DNA of 64,000 bases from SHWB01 sp050246875 (GCA_050246875.1 JBFWVF010000003.1:62001-126000); one strand, 5' to 3'. Shown: positions 43,932 to 53,352, counted from the stretch's first letter. The notes: generated by a model not told the origin, from the sequence alone. Made by a program: numbers and translations.

Positions 43932-44816
43932 ATGTTCACCACCGGTATCGGCGCGCTGCGCCTCGACCGCATCGACGAGCTGTCCGGCCCCGCCGTCAGT
44001 CCGCGCAAGCTGCTGCCCGACCTGCCGCCCGACGCCGAGGCGGCCAATGCGAGCTGGTTCGCGCCGACCTTCTACGATGCGCACAAGGACGCCCTGATCC
44101 TCAGCCTGCATGGCTGGGTGGTGCGCACGAGACACCATACGGTGCTGATGGAGGCGTGCGGCGGCAACCACAAGAACCGGCCGGAGTACCCCCGCGTCCA
44201 CCAGCTCGACTCGCCGTGGCTGGCGCGGCTGCGCGAAGCGGGCGTGGCGCCGGAGGAGATCGACTTCGTCTTCTGCTCGCATCTCCATGTCGACCACATC
44301 GGCTGGTACACGGAGCTGAAGGACGGCAAGTGGGTGCCGACCTTCCCCAATGCGAAGTACCTGATGGCGCGCCGCGAGTTCGACAACTGGAACCCGGCGA
44401 CGCGGACCCTGCCGCCGCTGGCGCTGCAGGGAAGCTGCTTCGAGGACAGTGTGAAGCCGGTGCTCGAGCGCGGCCAGGCGGTGATGATCGACGACGGCCA
44501 CGTCATCGACGACAGTCTGAAGGTCGAGGCGTCCTACGGCCACACCCTCGGCCATTGCAGCCTGCGCGCGGCGAGCAACGGCGAGACCGGCATCTTCTGC
44601 GGCGACATCATGCATTCGCCGATCGAGATGACCTACCCGCACGTCAACACCTACGCCTGCGAGGACCAGGACGCGTCGCGCGCGACACGGCGGAAGCTGC
44701 TGGAGGAGGCGGCCGAGTACGGCCACACGCTGATCCCGGCGCACTTCCCGCATCCGTACTCGACCTGCAAGGTAAGGCGCGCCGGCAACGGCTTCGCGCT
44801 CGCCGCCCTCGGCTGA
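43932..44816 (+). CDS. MBL-fold metallohydrolase, copy 2
   Basis: A 294-residue metallo-beta-lactamase-fold hydrolase with metal ligands H117-L-H119-V-D121-H122 (HLHVDHIGW), GHTLGH, FCGDIMHS and PAHFPHP. It resembles lactonases and organophosphate-type hydrolases, like the copy at 28505. GGAGAC precedes the ATG. It lies 27 bases after the MetE-like gene and four before the methyltransferase gene, so these are probably co-transcribed. Confidence 0.88.
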   Translation: MFTTGIGALRLDRIDELSGPAVSPRKLLPDLPPDAEAANASWFAPTFYDAHKDALILSLHGWVVRTRHHTVLMEACGGNHKNRPEYPRVHQLDSPWLARLREAGVAPEEIDFVFCSHLHVDHIGWYTELKDGKWVPTFPNAKYLMARREFDNWNPATRTLPPLALQGSCFEDSVKPVLERGQAVMIDDGHVIDDSLKVEASYGHTLGHCSLRAASNGETGIFCGDIMHSPIEMTYPHVNTYACEDQDASRATRRKLLEEAAEYGHTLIPAHFPHPYSTCKVRRAGNGFALAALG

Positions 44817-44820
44817 CCCC

Positions 44821-45648
44821 ATGGTGCAGGTTTCGCAGGAGCCGGAAGCCTTCCTCGCCTTCGAGCGCGACGGGTGGAACACCGTCATCGGCGGCTACGA
44901 ACGCGTCTTCGGGCCGCTGACGGCGCAGACCGTTGCGCCGCTGCTCGACGCCGCCGGCGTGACGGCCGGCGGCCGCGTGCTCGACCTGTGCACCGGGCAC
45001 GGCGTGATGGCGGCGGCCGCGGCGGCGCGCGGCGCCGTCGTCGAGGGCCTCGACTTCGCCGAGGACGCGGTCGCCGCCGCTCGTCGCAACGTGCCAGCGG
45101 TGACCTTCCGCCAGGGCGACGCCCAGGCATTGCCCCACGGGGATGCCAGCTTCGACGCCGCGCTGTGCGCCTACGGCGTGATGCACGTGCCCGACCCGGC
45201 GCGCGTGCTGGCGGAGATGCGGCGCGTGCTGCGGCCGGGCGGGCGCGCCGCCGTCAGCGTCTGGGAGCGGCCGGCGGCGGGCAACGGCTACGGCCTGCTG
45301 TTCGACTCGATCCGCGCGCACGGCCGCACCGACGTGCCCCTGCCGCACGGGCCGGACTTCTTCCAGTTCGGCGATGCCGAGGCCATGGCCGCCGCCCTGC
45401 GCGGCGCCGGCTTCACCGACATCCGCGTGACTCCGGTGCCGCAGCTCTGGCACTTCGCGGCGCCGGGAGAGATGCTCGACGCCATCCTCGCCGGCGCCGT
45501 GCGCTCCCGCGCCCTGCTGCAGGCCCAGGCGCCCGACGCGTTCCGCGCCATCGGCGACGCGGTCGCGGCCGGCATGGCGCGCTTCCGCGACGGCGACGGC
45601 TACCGCGTCGCCATGCCGGCGCTGGTCGGCAGCGGCACGAGAGCCTGA
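44821..45648 (+). CDS. Class I SAM-dependent methyltransferase (UbiE/Methyltransf_11 type)
   Basis: A 275-residue methyltransferase. Motif I is VLDLCTGHGVMAAAAAARG near residue 56, the acidic SAM-ribose residue is in VEGLDFAE, and LPHGDASFDAALCAYGVMHV is motif II/post II, followed by ARVLAEMRRVLRPGGRAAVS. No membrane part. It starts four bases after the MBL gene. A free methyltransferase beside a MetE-like protein suggests methyl-group traffic, but substrate is unknown. Confidence 0.87.
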   Translation: MVQVSQEPEAFLAFERDGWNTVIGGYERVFGPLTAQTVAPLLDAAGVTAGGRVLDLCTGHGVMAAAAAARGAVVEGLDFAEDAVAAARRNVPAVTFRQGDAQALPHGDASFDAALCAYGVMHVPDPARVLAEMRRVLRPGGRAAVSVWERPAAGNGYGLLFDSIRAHGRTDVPLPHGPDFFQFGDAEAMAAALRGAGFTDIRVTPVPQLWHFAAPGEMLDAILAGAVRSRALLQAQAPDAFRAIGDAVAAGMARFRDGDGYRVAMPALVGSGTRA

Positions 45649-45740
45649 ACGCCGGGGCGATTGGCGCCGGCCGCGCCTGCTGTATGCTCGCGTGCCGACC
45701 GGCCGGCAGGAGGCCGCCGCAGGATGCGAGGTCGCGAGGA

Positions 45741-46835
45741 ATGACGGATCTGCTGTCGCCCATCCGGGTCGGCGCGCTGGAGCTGCCGAACCGCGTCGTC
45801 ATGGCGCCGATGGGGCGCGCGCGCTCCGGGCCCGACCGGGTGCCGGGCGAGATCGTGCAGCGTTACTACGTGCAGCGCGCGACCGCCGGGCTGATCATCA
45901 CCGAGGCCTCCAGCGTGTCGCCGATGAGCGTCAGCCGGCCAGGCACCTCCGCCATCGTCGGCGTCGAGCACGTCGCCGGCTGGCGCAAGGTGACCGAGAG
46001 GGTACATGAAGCCGGCGGCCGCATCGTCCAGCAGCTCTACCATCTCGGCCGCAAGTCGGATCACACGCGCATGCCCGGCGGCGCGCAGATTCTCGCGCCG
46101 TCTGCGATCGCCTGCCGCGGCCAGATCGTGGGGGCCAACGGGCCGGTCGACTTCGCCGTGCCGCGCGCGCTGGAGACGCACGAGATCCCGGGCATCGTCG
46201 GCGAGTTCCGCGACGCCATCCGCAACGCGAAAGCGGCCGGCATGGACGGCGTCGAGATCCACGGCGCCAACGGCTACCTGATCGATGAGTTCCTGCGCGA
46301 CGGCACCAACCGGCGCACCGACCGCTACGGCGGCAGCGTCGCCAACCGCGCGCGCTTCATGCTGGAGATCGTCGAGGAAGCGGTCGCCATCTTCGGGGCC
46401 GACCGCGTTGGCGCACGCATCTCGCCGCATTTCGGCGTCGACGGCATCGCCGATTCAGACCCCGCCGGCACCTTCACCCACGTCGCGCGCGCGCTGGCGG
46501 CGCGCAAGATCGCCTACCTGCACGTGATCGAGGCCGTCGTGCCCGGCACGCCGCACTCGCCGCCCGACATGAAGCCGCTGCTGCCGGCGCTGCGCGAAGC
46601 CTTTCCCGGCCCGCTGATGGCCAACGGCAGCTACACGCGCGAGACGGCCGAGGCGGCCATCGCCGGGGGGCACACCGACATGGTGTCCTTCGCCGTGCTG
46701 TTCATCGGCAACCCCGACCTGGTCGAGCGCTTCCGCCGCCGCGCCGGCTACAATGCCGCCGACCCCGCCACCTTCTTCAATGGCGGCGAGACCGGCTACA
46801 TCGATTATCCGGCGCTCGACGGCGTCGCCGCCTGA
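45741..46835 (+). CDS. NADH:flavin oxidoreductase, Old Yellow Enzyme family
   Basis: A 364-residue FMN ene-reductase. MTDLLSPIRVGALELPNRVV is the typical start, QQLYHLGRKSDH carries the flavin region, and GVEIHGANGYLIDEFLRDGT with NRRTDRYGGS is the OYE signature. The end GYIDYP matches alkene reductases such as NemA/XenB. GCGAGGA precedes ATG 45741. It would reduce activated C=C bonds of unsaturated carbonyls or nitro compounds. Confidence 0.9.
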   Translation: MTDLLSPIRVGALELPNRVVMAPMGRARSGPDRVPGEIVQRYYVQRATAGLIITEASSVSPMSVSRPGTSAIVGVEHVAGWRKVTERVHEAGGRIVQQLYHLGRKSDHTRMPGGAQILAPSAIACRGQIVGANGPVDFAVPRALETHEIPGIVGEFRDAIRNAKAAGMDGVEIHGANGYLIDEFLRDGTNRRTDRYGGSVANRARFMLEIVEEAVAIFGADRVGARISPHFGVDGIADSDPAGTFTHVARALAARKIAYLHVIEAVVPGTPHSPPDMKPLLPALREAFPGPLMANGSYTRETAEAAIAGGHTDMVSFAVLFIGNPDLVERFRRRAGYNAADPATFFNGGETGYIDYPALDGVAA

Positions 46836-46864
46836 GCCCGGGACCGCCCCTCCGGAGGAATGCC

Positions 46865-47170
46865 ATGAGCGAGTTCAGCCTGGTCGCCATCCTGTCGGTG
46901 AAGCCCGAGAACGCCGAGGCCATGCGCAAGGCGCTGGAGGAGGACGCGCGGCTGTCCGTCGCCAATGAGCCGGGCTGCCTGCAGTTCGACCTGTCGGCGC
47001 CGCCGGACCAGCCGGGCACCTTCGTGCTCTACGAGGTCTACAGGGACGCCGAGGCCTTCAAGGCACATCAGGGCATGCCGCACTACGCGGCCTTCCGCAA
47101 GGTCGCCGACGCGCTGGTCGTCGACCGCACGGTCCACTTCATGGACCGGCTGGTGACGGGCCGGAAGTAG
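46865..47170 (+). CDS. Antibiotic biosynthesis monooxygenase (ABM/YgiN-like) domain protein
   Basis: A 101-residue small ferredoxin-like-fold protein. The pattern VAILSVKPENAEAMRKALEE, then EPGCLQFDLS, then FVLYEVYRDAEAFKAHQGMP is the ABM family layout. CGGAGGAATGCC gives a strong ribosome site. Such proteins oxidise quinols or act as dimeric partners without cofactor. It ends this plus-strand run of genes, 29 bases after the OYE gene. Confidence 0.88.
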   Translation: MSEFSLVAILSVKPENAEAMRKALEEDARLSVANEPGCLQFDLSAPPDQPGTFVLYEVYRDAEAFKAHQGMPHYAAFRKVADALVVDRTVHFMDRLVTGRK

Positions 47171-47252
47171 GCGGTCGCGTAGCGGATCGATATTTCCTTT
47201 CCCGTTGGGAGAGGAGAGCGTCAGGCGGTGCAGCCACCAGACCGGAAGCGCC

Positions 47253-48017
47253 CTAGCGCGGGCCCATGCGCAGGGCGCCGTCGAGGCGAATCGACTCGCC
47301 GTTGAGCATCGGGTTGCCGACGATGTCGACGACGAGCTGCGCGTATTCCTCGGGCTTGCCGGGGCGCTTGGGGAACTGCGTCGCCTCCATCAGGCGGTTG
47401 TAGGCGCCCTCGGGCATGCCGTTGAACATGCGGGTGTCGAACGGCCCCGGCGAGATGGTCATGACGCGGATGCCATGACGCGCGAGTTCACGCGCCAGCG
47501 CGATGCCCATGGCGATGACACCGCCCTTGGAAGCCGCATAGGCCGACTGGCCGATCTGGCCCTCGTAGCCCGAGGTCGAGCCGGTGTTGACGATGACGCC
47601 GCGCTCGCCCTCGCCGTTCGCCGCGCGCGTCGCCATGCCGGCGGCGGCGAGGCGGATGAGGTTGAAGGTGCCGGTGAGGTTGACGCGCACGACGCGCTCG
47701 AACCAGGCGAGGTCGCCGGGGCCGCCGTCGCGCGCGACGACGGCGCCGCCGTCGCCGATGCCGGCGCAGTTGACGAGGATGCCGGCCGGCCCGTGCCGCT
47801 GGCGCGCCGCCGCGACGGCCGCCTCGGCCGAGGCCGCGCTGGCGACGTCGCAGGCGAGGCCGAGGCCGCCGATCGCGTCGGCCGTGGCCTTCGCCGCGTC
47901 GCCGTCGAGGTCGAGCGCCGCGACCAGCGCGCCCTCGCCCGCCAGCCGCCGCGCGGTGGCCGCGCCGAGGCCGTAGCCGGCGCCGGTGACGATGGCCGGA
48001 ACCCCCGCGATCTTCAT
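47253..48017 (-). CDS. Short-chain dehydrogenase/reductase (HSD10-like)
   Basis: A 254-residue NAD(P)-dependent SDR. The TGAGYGLGAATARRL dinucleotide loop is at residues 13-27, CAGIGDGG is the NAG-like strand 4, the active-site Ser is in NTGSTSGYEG and Tyr-Lys in YAASKGG. The C-terminal ISPGPFDTRMFNGMPE and PEEYAQLVVDIVGNPMLNGE resemble type II 3-hydroxyacyl-CoA dehydrogenases. ATG 48017 is chosen over an unconserved upstream extension. It is divergent from the EamA gene. Confidence 0.9.
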   Translation of the reverse strand: MKIAGVPAIVTGAGYGLGAATARRLAGEGALVAALDLDGDAAKATADAIGGLGLACDVASAASAEAAVAAARQRHGPAGILVNCAGIGDGGAVVARDGGPGDLAWFERVVRVNLTGTFNLIRLAAAGMATRAANGEGERGVIVNTGSTSGYEGQIGQSAYAASKGGVIAMGIALARELARHGIRVMTISPGPFDTRMFNGMPEGAYNRLMEATQFPKRPGKPEEYAQLVVDIVGNPMLNGESIRLDGALRMGPR

Positions 48018-48133
48018 GGTCTCGATCCCTTCCCGTTCGACAGCGACATCTTGGCGCTGGCGTCGTCGCGCCGCGAGGCTATTCTCGCGCGCCCCCGCCA
48101 TCCGGCCGGGCCTGGCCCCGACGCAGTTGCGGC

Positions 48134-49039
48134 ATGTCCTTCCTCTGGATCCCCCTCGTCATCGCCGCCGCGTTCCTGCAGAACGTGCGCTCGGCGCTGC
48201 AGAAGCACCTCAAGGGCCGGCTCGGCACGACGGGCGCGACCTTCGTGCGCTTCGGCTACGGCTTCCCCTTCGCGCTGATCTATCTCGCGGTGCTGGTGTG
48301 CGTCCTCGACCTGCCGTTGCCGACTCCCGGCATCGACTTTTTCGCCATCGCCGCCATCGGCGGCATCGCGCAGATCCTCGCCACCGCGTTGCTGGTCTCG
48401 CTGTTCGACGCGCGCAACTTCGCCGTCGGCACCACCTACTCCAAGACCGAGACGGTGCAGGCGGCGATCTTCGCGGTGATCTTCCTCGGCGAGACGATCT
48501 CGCTGGCGGCCACCATCGGCATCCTCGTCAGCCTCGCCGGCGTCGTCGCCATCTCGGCAGCGCGCAGCCCGGCCGGGCTGCGCCACCTGATGACGTCGTG
48601 GACGCAGCGTTCGGCGATGGTCGGCCTCGCCTCCGGCGCGCTGTTCGGCGTCGCCGCCGTCAGCTTTCGCGGCGCCTCGCTGTCGCTGGGCGGCGAGGGC
48701 TTCCTCGTGCAGGCCTCCTTCACCCTCGCCGTGGCACTGGTGTTCCAGACCGTCGTGATGGCGCTGTGGATGATGTGGCGGGTACCGCACGAACTACGCC
48801 AGGCGCTGGCGGCCTGGCGGGTGGCCGTGTGGGTCGGCCTGAGCGGCGCCGTCGCCTCGATGGGCTGGTTCACGGCCATGACCATCCAGCATGTGGCGCT
48901 GGTGCGCGCGCTCGGTCAGATCGAGCTGGTCTTCACCATCGCCTCGTCGGTGCTGATCTTCCGCGAGCGCATCCTGAGGCTCGAGCTGATCGGCATCGTG
49001 CTGGTCGTCGCCGGCATCGTCATCCTGCTGCTGCGGTAG
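48134..49039 (+). CDS. EamA/DMT-family transporter, copy 1
   Basis: A 301-residue membrane protein with ten predicted helices in two EamA repeats. The first ends near residue 140 (AATIGILVSLAGVVAIS) and the second ends with ILRLELIGIVLVVAGIVILL. Conserved FRERI (residues about 276-280) precedes the last helix. It exports or imports small metabolites; cargo unknown. A repeat element lies between it and the convergent amidohydrolase gene. Confidence 0.88.
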   Translation: MSFLWIPLVIAAAFLQNVRSALQKHLKGRLGTTGATFVRFGYGFPFALIYLAVLVCVLDLPLPTPGIDFFAIAAIGGIAQILATALLVSLFDARNFAVGTTYSKTETVQAAIFAVIFLGETISLAATIGILVSLAGVVAISAARSPAGLRHLMTSWTQRSAMVGLASGALFGVAAVSFRGASLSLGGEGFLVQASFTLAVALVFQTVVMALWMMWRVPHELRQALAAWRVAVWVGLSGAVASMGWFTAMTIQHVALVRALGQIELVFTIASSVLIFRERILRLELIGIVLVVAGIVILLLR

Positions 49040-49083
49040 GCGGCGAGGCGCGTGCGGAAGCGACCGCGGCCGACGCGCCCCGC

Positions 49084-49198
49084 CCTTCGAGACGCCCGCT
49101 GGCGCGGGCTCCTCAGGGTGAGGCGCGCGGGTAGTACTGTGAGAACACGCTCAAGGGCCTCATCCTGAGGAGCCACCCGCAGGGTGGCGTCTCGAAGG
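49084..49198. repeat. Inverted repeat element between convergent genes
   Basis: Two arms of 41 and 42 bases (49084-49124 and 49157-49198) are inverted copies, each with its own small internal hairpin and ends like CCTTCGAGACGCC and CTCAGGGTGAGGC. The spacer is 32 bases, as in the element at 32128-32217, and the site is again between convergent genes. It probably stops transcription from both sides. The family differs in sequence from the first element. Confidence 0.8.
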
Positions 49199-49226
49199 AC
49201 GAGGCCCGTCGCGCGCCGGAAGGCCA

Positions 49227-50048
49227 CTACTTCGCCGGCAGCTTCCAGCCGATCCAGTCGCACAGCGCGCGGCCCATCACCAGTTCGAGGTCCTTGCCCT
49301 TGAGCCAGGGCAGCTCCTCCGTGAACATGGTGATACACTGCTTCCACGTGCACGGCATGCGCGTGATGTCGGTGCCCCAGAAGCAGCGCTGCGGTCCGAA
49401 CGCATCGAAGATGCGGTGAATGTAGTCGTGGATGTTGCGATAGGGGTACGGATCGCTCGAATTGCTCGGCGCCCCCGACAGCTTGACGCCGACGTTCGGG
49501 TATTTCGCCAGCTTCAGCAGTTCCGGCAGCGTCGCGAAGGCGGCGGCGTCCTTGAGCACCGGGGCGACGCCGAAATGGTCGACCAGCAGGCGCAGGTTCG
49601 GATGCTTCTCGGCGATCTGGCCGAGCTTCGGCAGCGCCGTATGGGCGATGAAGCCGATCGGCAGGCCGAGGCGCTCGGCCTCTGGCCACAGCCAGTCGAC
49701 CGAGCCGTCGGTCGCCCAGTTGCGCTGGTAGGGCGCCATGAACGTGAAACGCAGGCCGAGCATGCCCGGACGCTGCTTCCAGGTGGCGAGCTTCGCCTTG
49801 CCGGCTGCGACGTCGTCGGTGGGGATCCAGCCGAGGATCGACAGGCGGTCCGGATGCGCCGTCGCGGCCTCGACCGCCCATTCATTGCCCGGCGCGAGGA
49901 CCCCGGGCGGATGGATGACGGCGGCGTCGACGCCGGCCTCGTCCATCTCGCGCAACAGGTCCTCCTTGGAGAAGGTCCTGACCTGGCGGTGAAGCGCATT
50001 CAGCGCCGAGTCGTACCAGATGTGGACCTGTGAATCGACGATCAGCAT
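49227..50048 (-). CDS. Amidohydrolase 2 family protein (PDC-lactonase-like)
   Basis: A 273-residue TIM-barrel hydrolase. It starts MLIVDSQVHIW; the usual HxH is Q7-V-H9, as is common in this branch. VIHPPGV, LLVDHFGV with a metal-region His near residue 155, and FWGTDITRM with the catalytic Asp near residue 227 follow. Relatives open 2-pyrone-4,6-dicarboxylate or decarboxylate aromatic acids. Its promoter lies in the gap divergent from the alpha/beta hydrolase gene. Confidence 0.87.
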   Translation of the reverse strand: MLIVDSQVHIWYDSALNALHRQVRTFSKEDLLREMDEAGVDAAVIHPPGVLAPGNEWAVEAATAHPDRLSILGWIPTDDVAAGKAKLATWKQRPGMLGLRFTFMAPYQRNWATDGSVDWLWPEAERLGLPIGFIAHTALPKLGQIAEKHPNLRLLVDHFGVAPVLKDAAAFATLPELLKLAKYPNVGVKLSGAPSNSSDPYPYRNIHDYIHRIFDAFGPQRCFWGTDITRMPCTWKQCITMFTEELPWLKGKDLELVMGRALCDWIGWKLPAK

Positions 50049-50212
50049 CGCGTGCTCCCTGTACCTGGCCGCGTTTGCCCGGAACCGGCGGCAGCTTACG
50101 CGACGGGCCCGCACGCGGCAAACGCCGCGGGCGCATGCGGCGAATGCGCTCGACAGCGGCGGACGCAGCGGCCATCCTCCGCGCCCGATCGTGTCCGCTC
50201 CGGTTTCCGTTC

Positions 50213-51151
50213 GTGAACATCGCATCGCCATTGCCCGAGAACGAGCGGCTCGCCGTGCGCGCGCCGGCACCCGACTGGTTCCACCGGGCCGTCGGAACGC
50301 CACGCCAGTCGCGCCGGGTGACGGTCGAAGGCTGCCAGATCCACTACCTGCTCTGGTCGCACGCCGGTGCCGATGCCGACGCGCCCGGCCTGTTGCTGGT
50401 GCATGGCGGTGGCGCGCACGCCAACTGGTGGAGCTTCATCGCACCCTTCCTCGCCCGCCGCTTCCGCGTCGCGGCGATGGACCTCTCGGGCATGGGCGAC
50501 AGCGGCACGCGGCCGCACTACGACGCGACGCTGCGCGCGGCGGAAATGCTGGCCGTCTGCGAGGATTCCGGCCTCGGCCGCCGGCCGTTCGTCGTCGGCC
50601 ACAGCTTCGGCGGCTACATGCTCACGCGCATGGCGTCGCTGTACGGCGACCGTCTGGGCGGCGCGGTCATCGTCGACACGCCGATCCGCTCGCCCGAGGA
50701 AGCGGCGAGCCGGCCCCTGCCGCGCCGCCGCGACGGGCCGAAGCGCATCTACCCCGATTTCGAGGACGCGGTCGCCCGCTTCCGCCTGCTGCCGACGCAG
50801 GACTGCGCCAACGCCTTCATCGTCGAGCACATCGCGCGCCACTCCCTGAAGGCCGCGCCGGGCGGCTGGGAATGGAAGTTCGACAACGGCGCCATGGGCC
50901 CCGAGCGCTTCACCGAGCCGTTTTCCGACTATCTGCGCGCCGCCACCTGCCGCCGCGCCTATATCCACGGCGCCCGCAGCGCGCTCGTCACGCCGGCGAC
51001 GGTGGCCTGGATCGCCGGGCTGATGGGGCCGGCCGCGCCGGTGATCGAGATACCCGAGGCCCAGCACCACATCATGCTCGACCAGCCGCTGGCCTTCGTC
51101 GCCGCGCTCAACGCGCTGCTCGAGGCCTGGCTGCGCGATGGGCACGATTGA
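50213..51151 (+). CDS. Alpha/beta-fold hydrolase
   Basis: A 312-residue hydrolase from the GTG at 50213. LLLVHGGGAHANWWSF forms the oxyanion region, GHSFGGYMLTRMA holds the nucleophile Ser near residue 136, and the end EAQHHIMLDQP carries the catalytic His. The frame stays open back to 50030, but that leader is Arg-rich and unlike the family. No ribosome site is clear. Family members cleave esters, lactones or C-C bonds; substrate unknown. Confidence 0.85.
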   Translation: MNIASPLPENERLAVRAPAPDWFHRAVGTPRQSRRVTVEGCQIHYLLWSHAGADADAPGLLLVHGGGAHANWWSFIAPFLARRFRVAAMDLSGMGDSGTRPHYDATLRAAEMLAVCEDSGLGRRPFVVGHSFGGYMLTRMASLYGDRLGGAVIVDTPIRSPEEAASRPLPRRRDGPKRIYPDFEDAVARFRLLPTQDCANAFIVEHIARHSLKAAPGGWEWKFDNGAMGPERFTEPFSDYLRAATCRRAYIHGARSALVTPATVAWIAGLMGPAAPVIEIPEAQHHIMLDQPLAFVAALNALLEAWLRDGHD

Positions 51152-51216
51152 GCTTCACGCCCCGCGCGGCAACGGCGAGTATGCCGGCGGGAAACGCCTG
51201 AACGAAGGATAACGCC

Positions 51217-52074
51217 ATGCCCTCGCGCCGCCGCGCCCGTCTGCGCGCCGCCCTCGCCGGCAACACATGCGCCCGCACGGCGACGGTGTGGGATCCGGTG
51301 TCGGCCCGCATCGCCGAGGACATCGGTTTCGAGGTCGGCATCCTTGCCGGCTCGATCGCCTCGATGACGGTGCTCGGCGCGCCCGACCTCATCGTGCTGA
51401 CCCTGAGCGAACTGGCCGAACAGGCCCGCCGCATCGGGCGCGGCTCGGAGCTGCCGCTGTTCGTCGACGCCGACCACGGTTACGGCAACGCCCTCAACAC
51501 CATGCGGACGATCGAGGAGCTGGAGGCGGCCGGCGTGGCCGGCATGTCGATCGAGGATACCGAGCTGCCGCAACCCTATGGCCTCGGTGCACGGCAGCGC
51601 CTGATTCCGATCGAGGAAGCGGCGGGCAAGATGCGCGCGGCGGTGGCGGCACGGCGCGATCCCGGCCTCGTCATCGCCGGCCGCACCAATGGCCGGGCGA
51701 CCGACGACTTCGCCGACATTCTCGCCCGCGTACGGGCCTACAGCGCGGCCGGCGTCGATGCCATCTTCGTCGTCGGGTTGCGCTCGGCCGAACAGCTCGC
51801 CGCCGTCGCTGCGGCGACGACGCTGCCGATTATCGTCGGCGGCGGCACACCCGGCGTCTCGCATGACGGCCTCGCCGCGCACCGCGTCCGCGTATCGATC
51901 CAGCCGCACATCGCGCCGCTGGCGGCCATCCAGGCGGTCCACGACACGCTGGCCGCGCAGATCGCCGGCGCCGATCCGGCGGCGAGCGTGAAGATCGCGC
52001 CGCCCGCGCTCGTCGCCCGTGTTACCCGCGAGGACGACTACCAGCGGCGGCGCAAGGACTTCGCTGGCGACTGA
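51217..52074 (+). CDS. Isocitrate lyase/PEP mutase superfamily protein (oxaloacetate decarboxylase-like)
   Basis: A 285-residue barrel enzyme. PLFVDADHGYGNALNTMRTI near residue 83 and AGMSIEDTELPQPYG near 109 match the oxaloacetate decarboxylase branch (the PA4872 group) better than methylisocitrate lyase, which carries a KKCGH loop not found here. It would split or decarboxylate a 2-keto or 2-hydroxy dicarboxylate with magnesium. GAAGGA precedes the ATG. It faces the cyclase gene with four bases between. Confidence 0.85.
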   Translation: MPSRRRARLRAALAGNTCARTATVWDPVSARIAEDIGFEVGILAGSIASMTVLGAPDLIVLTLSELAEQARRIGRGSELPLFVDADHGYGNALNTMRTIEELEAAGVAGMSIEDTELPQPYGLGARQRLIPIEEAAGKMRAAVAARRDPGLVIAGRTNGRATDDFADILARVRAYSAAGVDAIFVVGLRSAEQLAAVAAATTLPIIVGGGTPGVSHDGLAAHRVRVSIQPHIAPLAAIQAVHDTLAAQIAGADPAASVKIAPPALVARVTREDDYQRRRKDFAGD

Positions 52075-52077
52075 CCG

Positions 52078-53352
52078 CTACGTGCCCGCGGCCTCGACGG
52101 ACGGGCCGCCGCCCGGCGGCGCCAGTTCGGGCGCCGTGAACACTTCCAGCGTGTCGCGCTTGCCGGGAACGCTGTGGGCACCCAGCGAAACGAGGGGGCC
52201 GGGATAGGCGTCGCGATACCGCGATGACGTCGCGACCGGCGTGCCGAGCACCTTGCACAGACCCTCGAGGCGCGCGGCCTCGTTCACGGCCGGACCGGTG
52301 ACGGTGAAGTCCAGCCGTCGGCGCGTGCCGACATTGCCGTACATCACCTCGCCGACATGCAGCGAGATGCCGAAGCGGATGGGCGGCAGTCCAGCCCGTT
52401 CGCGCGCCGCGTTGCCGCGCTCGGCCCGCGACAGCGCGTCGCGCGCCGCCATCATCGCGGCCCGGCACATGTCGATGCGCGGCCGCGCCACGGGGTCGAC
52501 GGGAAAGATCGCCATCACGGCATCGCCGATGAACTTGAGCACCTCGCCGCCATGATCGATGACGGCGCCAGCCGTGTACTCGAAGTAGTCGTCCAGCGTC
52601 TCCAGATAGCGGTCGAGCGTCAGCTCCTCGGCGAGCGCCGTCGACCCGCGCAGGTCGCAGTACCACAGCACGCAGTCGATGAGCCGGCCGTCGCCGCGTT
52701 CAACCGCGCCATCCAGCACGTGACCGCCCGAATAGCGGCCGAGATAGGCGTCGAGCAGGGCGCTGGCCAGCTGGTAGGTCGTGGTCGACTTGACCGCCAG
52801 CGCCATCGGCAGGGACAGCGCCTTGAGGTAGTCGATCTCGAAATCGGTGAAGCCGCCGATGCGCCGCGTCGAGAAGGAACCGAGCACGCCCTCGACGCCG
52901 GGCGGCAGGTCGGCCCACTTCACCTCGTCTGTCCGGCCATAGCTCCTGAAGAACGCGAAGTAGTCGGTGACGCGCTGCGCCCGCAGCCGCTCGAAGAGCG
53001 GAAAGTCCCGTTCGGCGGGCTCGTCCAGCCGCTGGCGGTAGAACTCGATCTGTTCGGACAGCAGGCGGTAGAACGGCGCGTTGCGGAACTCGTCCGAGGT
53101 CATTTCCTCGCGCGGCACCATGGCGCTCTGCGCGTGATCGGTATCGGCATCCCAGGCGACGTTCATGGCGCCGAAGACAGGGTGAAGCACCATGCCGCCG
53201 ATGCTGACGCGATAGAGGGGAACGCCGCCCGCCAGCAGCCGCCGGCCAACGCCCTGCGCCACATCCGTCACCGACGCCTCGCGCATCCCCTGCTGGAGCA
53301 GCCAGGCGCCGATGCCCTCGAGCAACGGCGATCCGTCGAGCGCGTGCGGCAA
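52078..53352 (-). CDS. Class III adenylate/guanylate cyclase domain protein
   Basis: A 424-residue signalling protein. The C-terminal cyclase domain has metal Asp D233 (CDLRGST) and D277 (FIGDAVMAIF), adenine Lys K273, and transition-state N357 and R361 (VNEAARLE). Thr350 takes the place of the second substrate-selecting residue, as in class IIIb adenylate cyclases. The N-terminal 200 residues are a common sensor-like module of unknown ligand, without membrane helices. The start is a TTG at 53352, supported by a very strong GAGGGGAGGGGG ribosome site. It lies downstream of the PhyH gene and may be co-transcribed. Confidence 0.88.
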   Translation of the reverse strand: MPHALDGSPLLEGIGAWLLQQGMREASVTDVAQGVGRRLLAGGVPLYRVSIGGMVLHPVFGAMNVAWDADTDHAQSAMVPREEMTSDEFRNAPFYRLLSEQIEFYRQRLDEPAERDFPLFERLRAQRVTDYFAFFRSYGRTDEVKWADLPPGVEGVLGSFSTRRIGGFTDFEIDYLKALSLPMALAVKSTTTYQLASALLDAYLGRYSGGHVLDGAVERGDGRLIDCVLWYCDLRGSTALAEELTLDRYLETLDDYFEYTAGAVIDHGGEVLKFIGDAVMAIFPVDPVARPRIDMCRAAMMAARDALSRAERGNAARERAGLPPIRFGISLHVGEVMYGNVGTRRRLDFTVTGPAVNEAARLEGLCKVLGTPVATSSRYRDAYPGPLVSLGAHSVPGKRDTLEVFTAPELAPPGGGPSVEAAGT

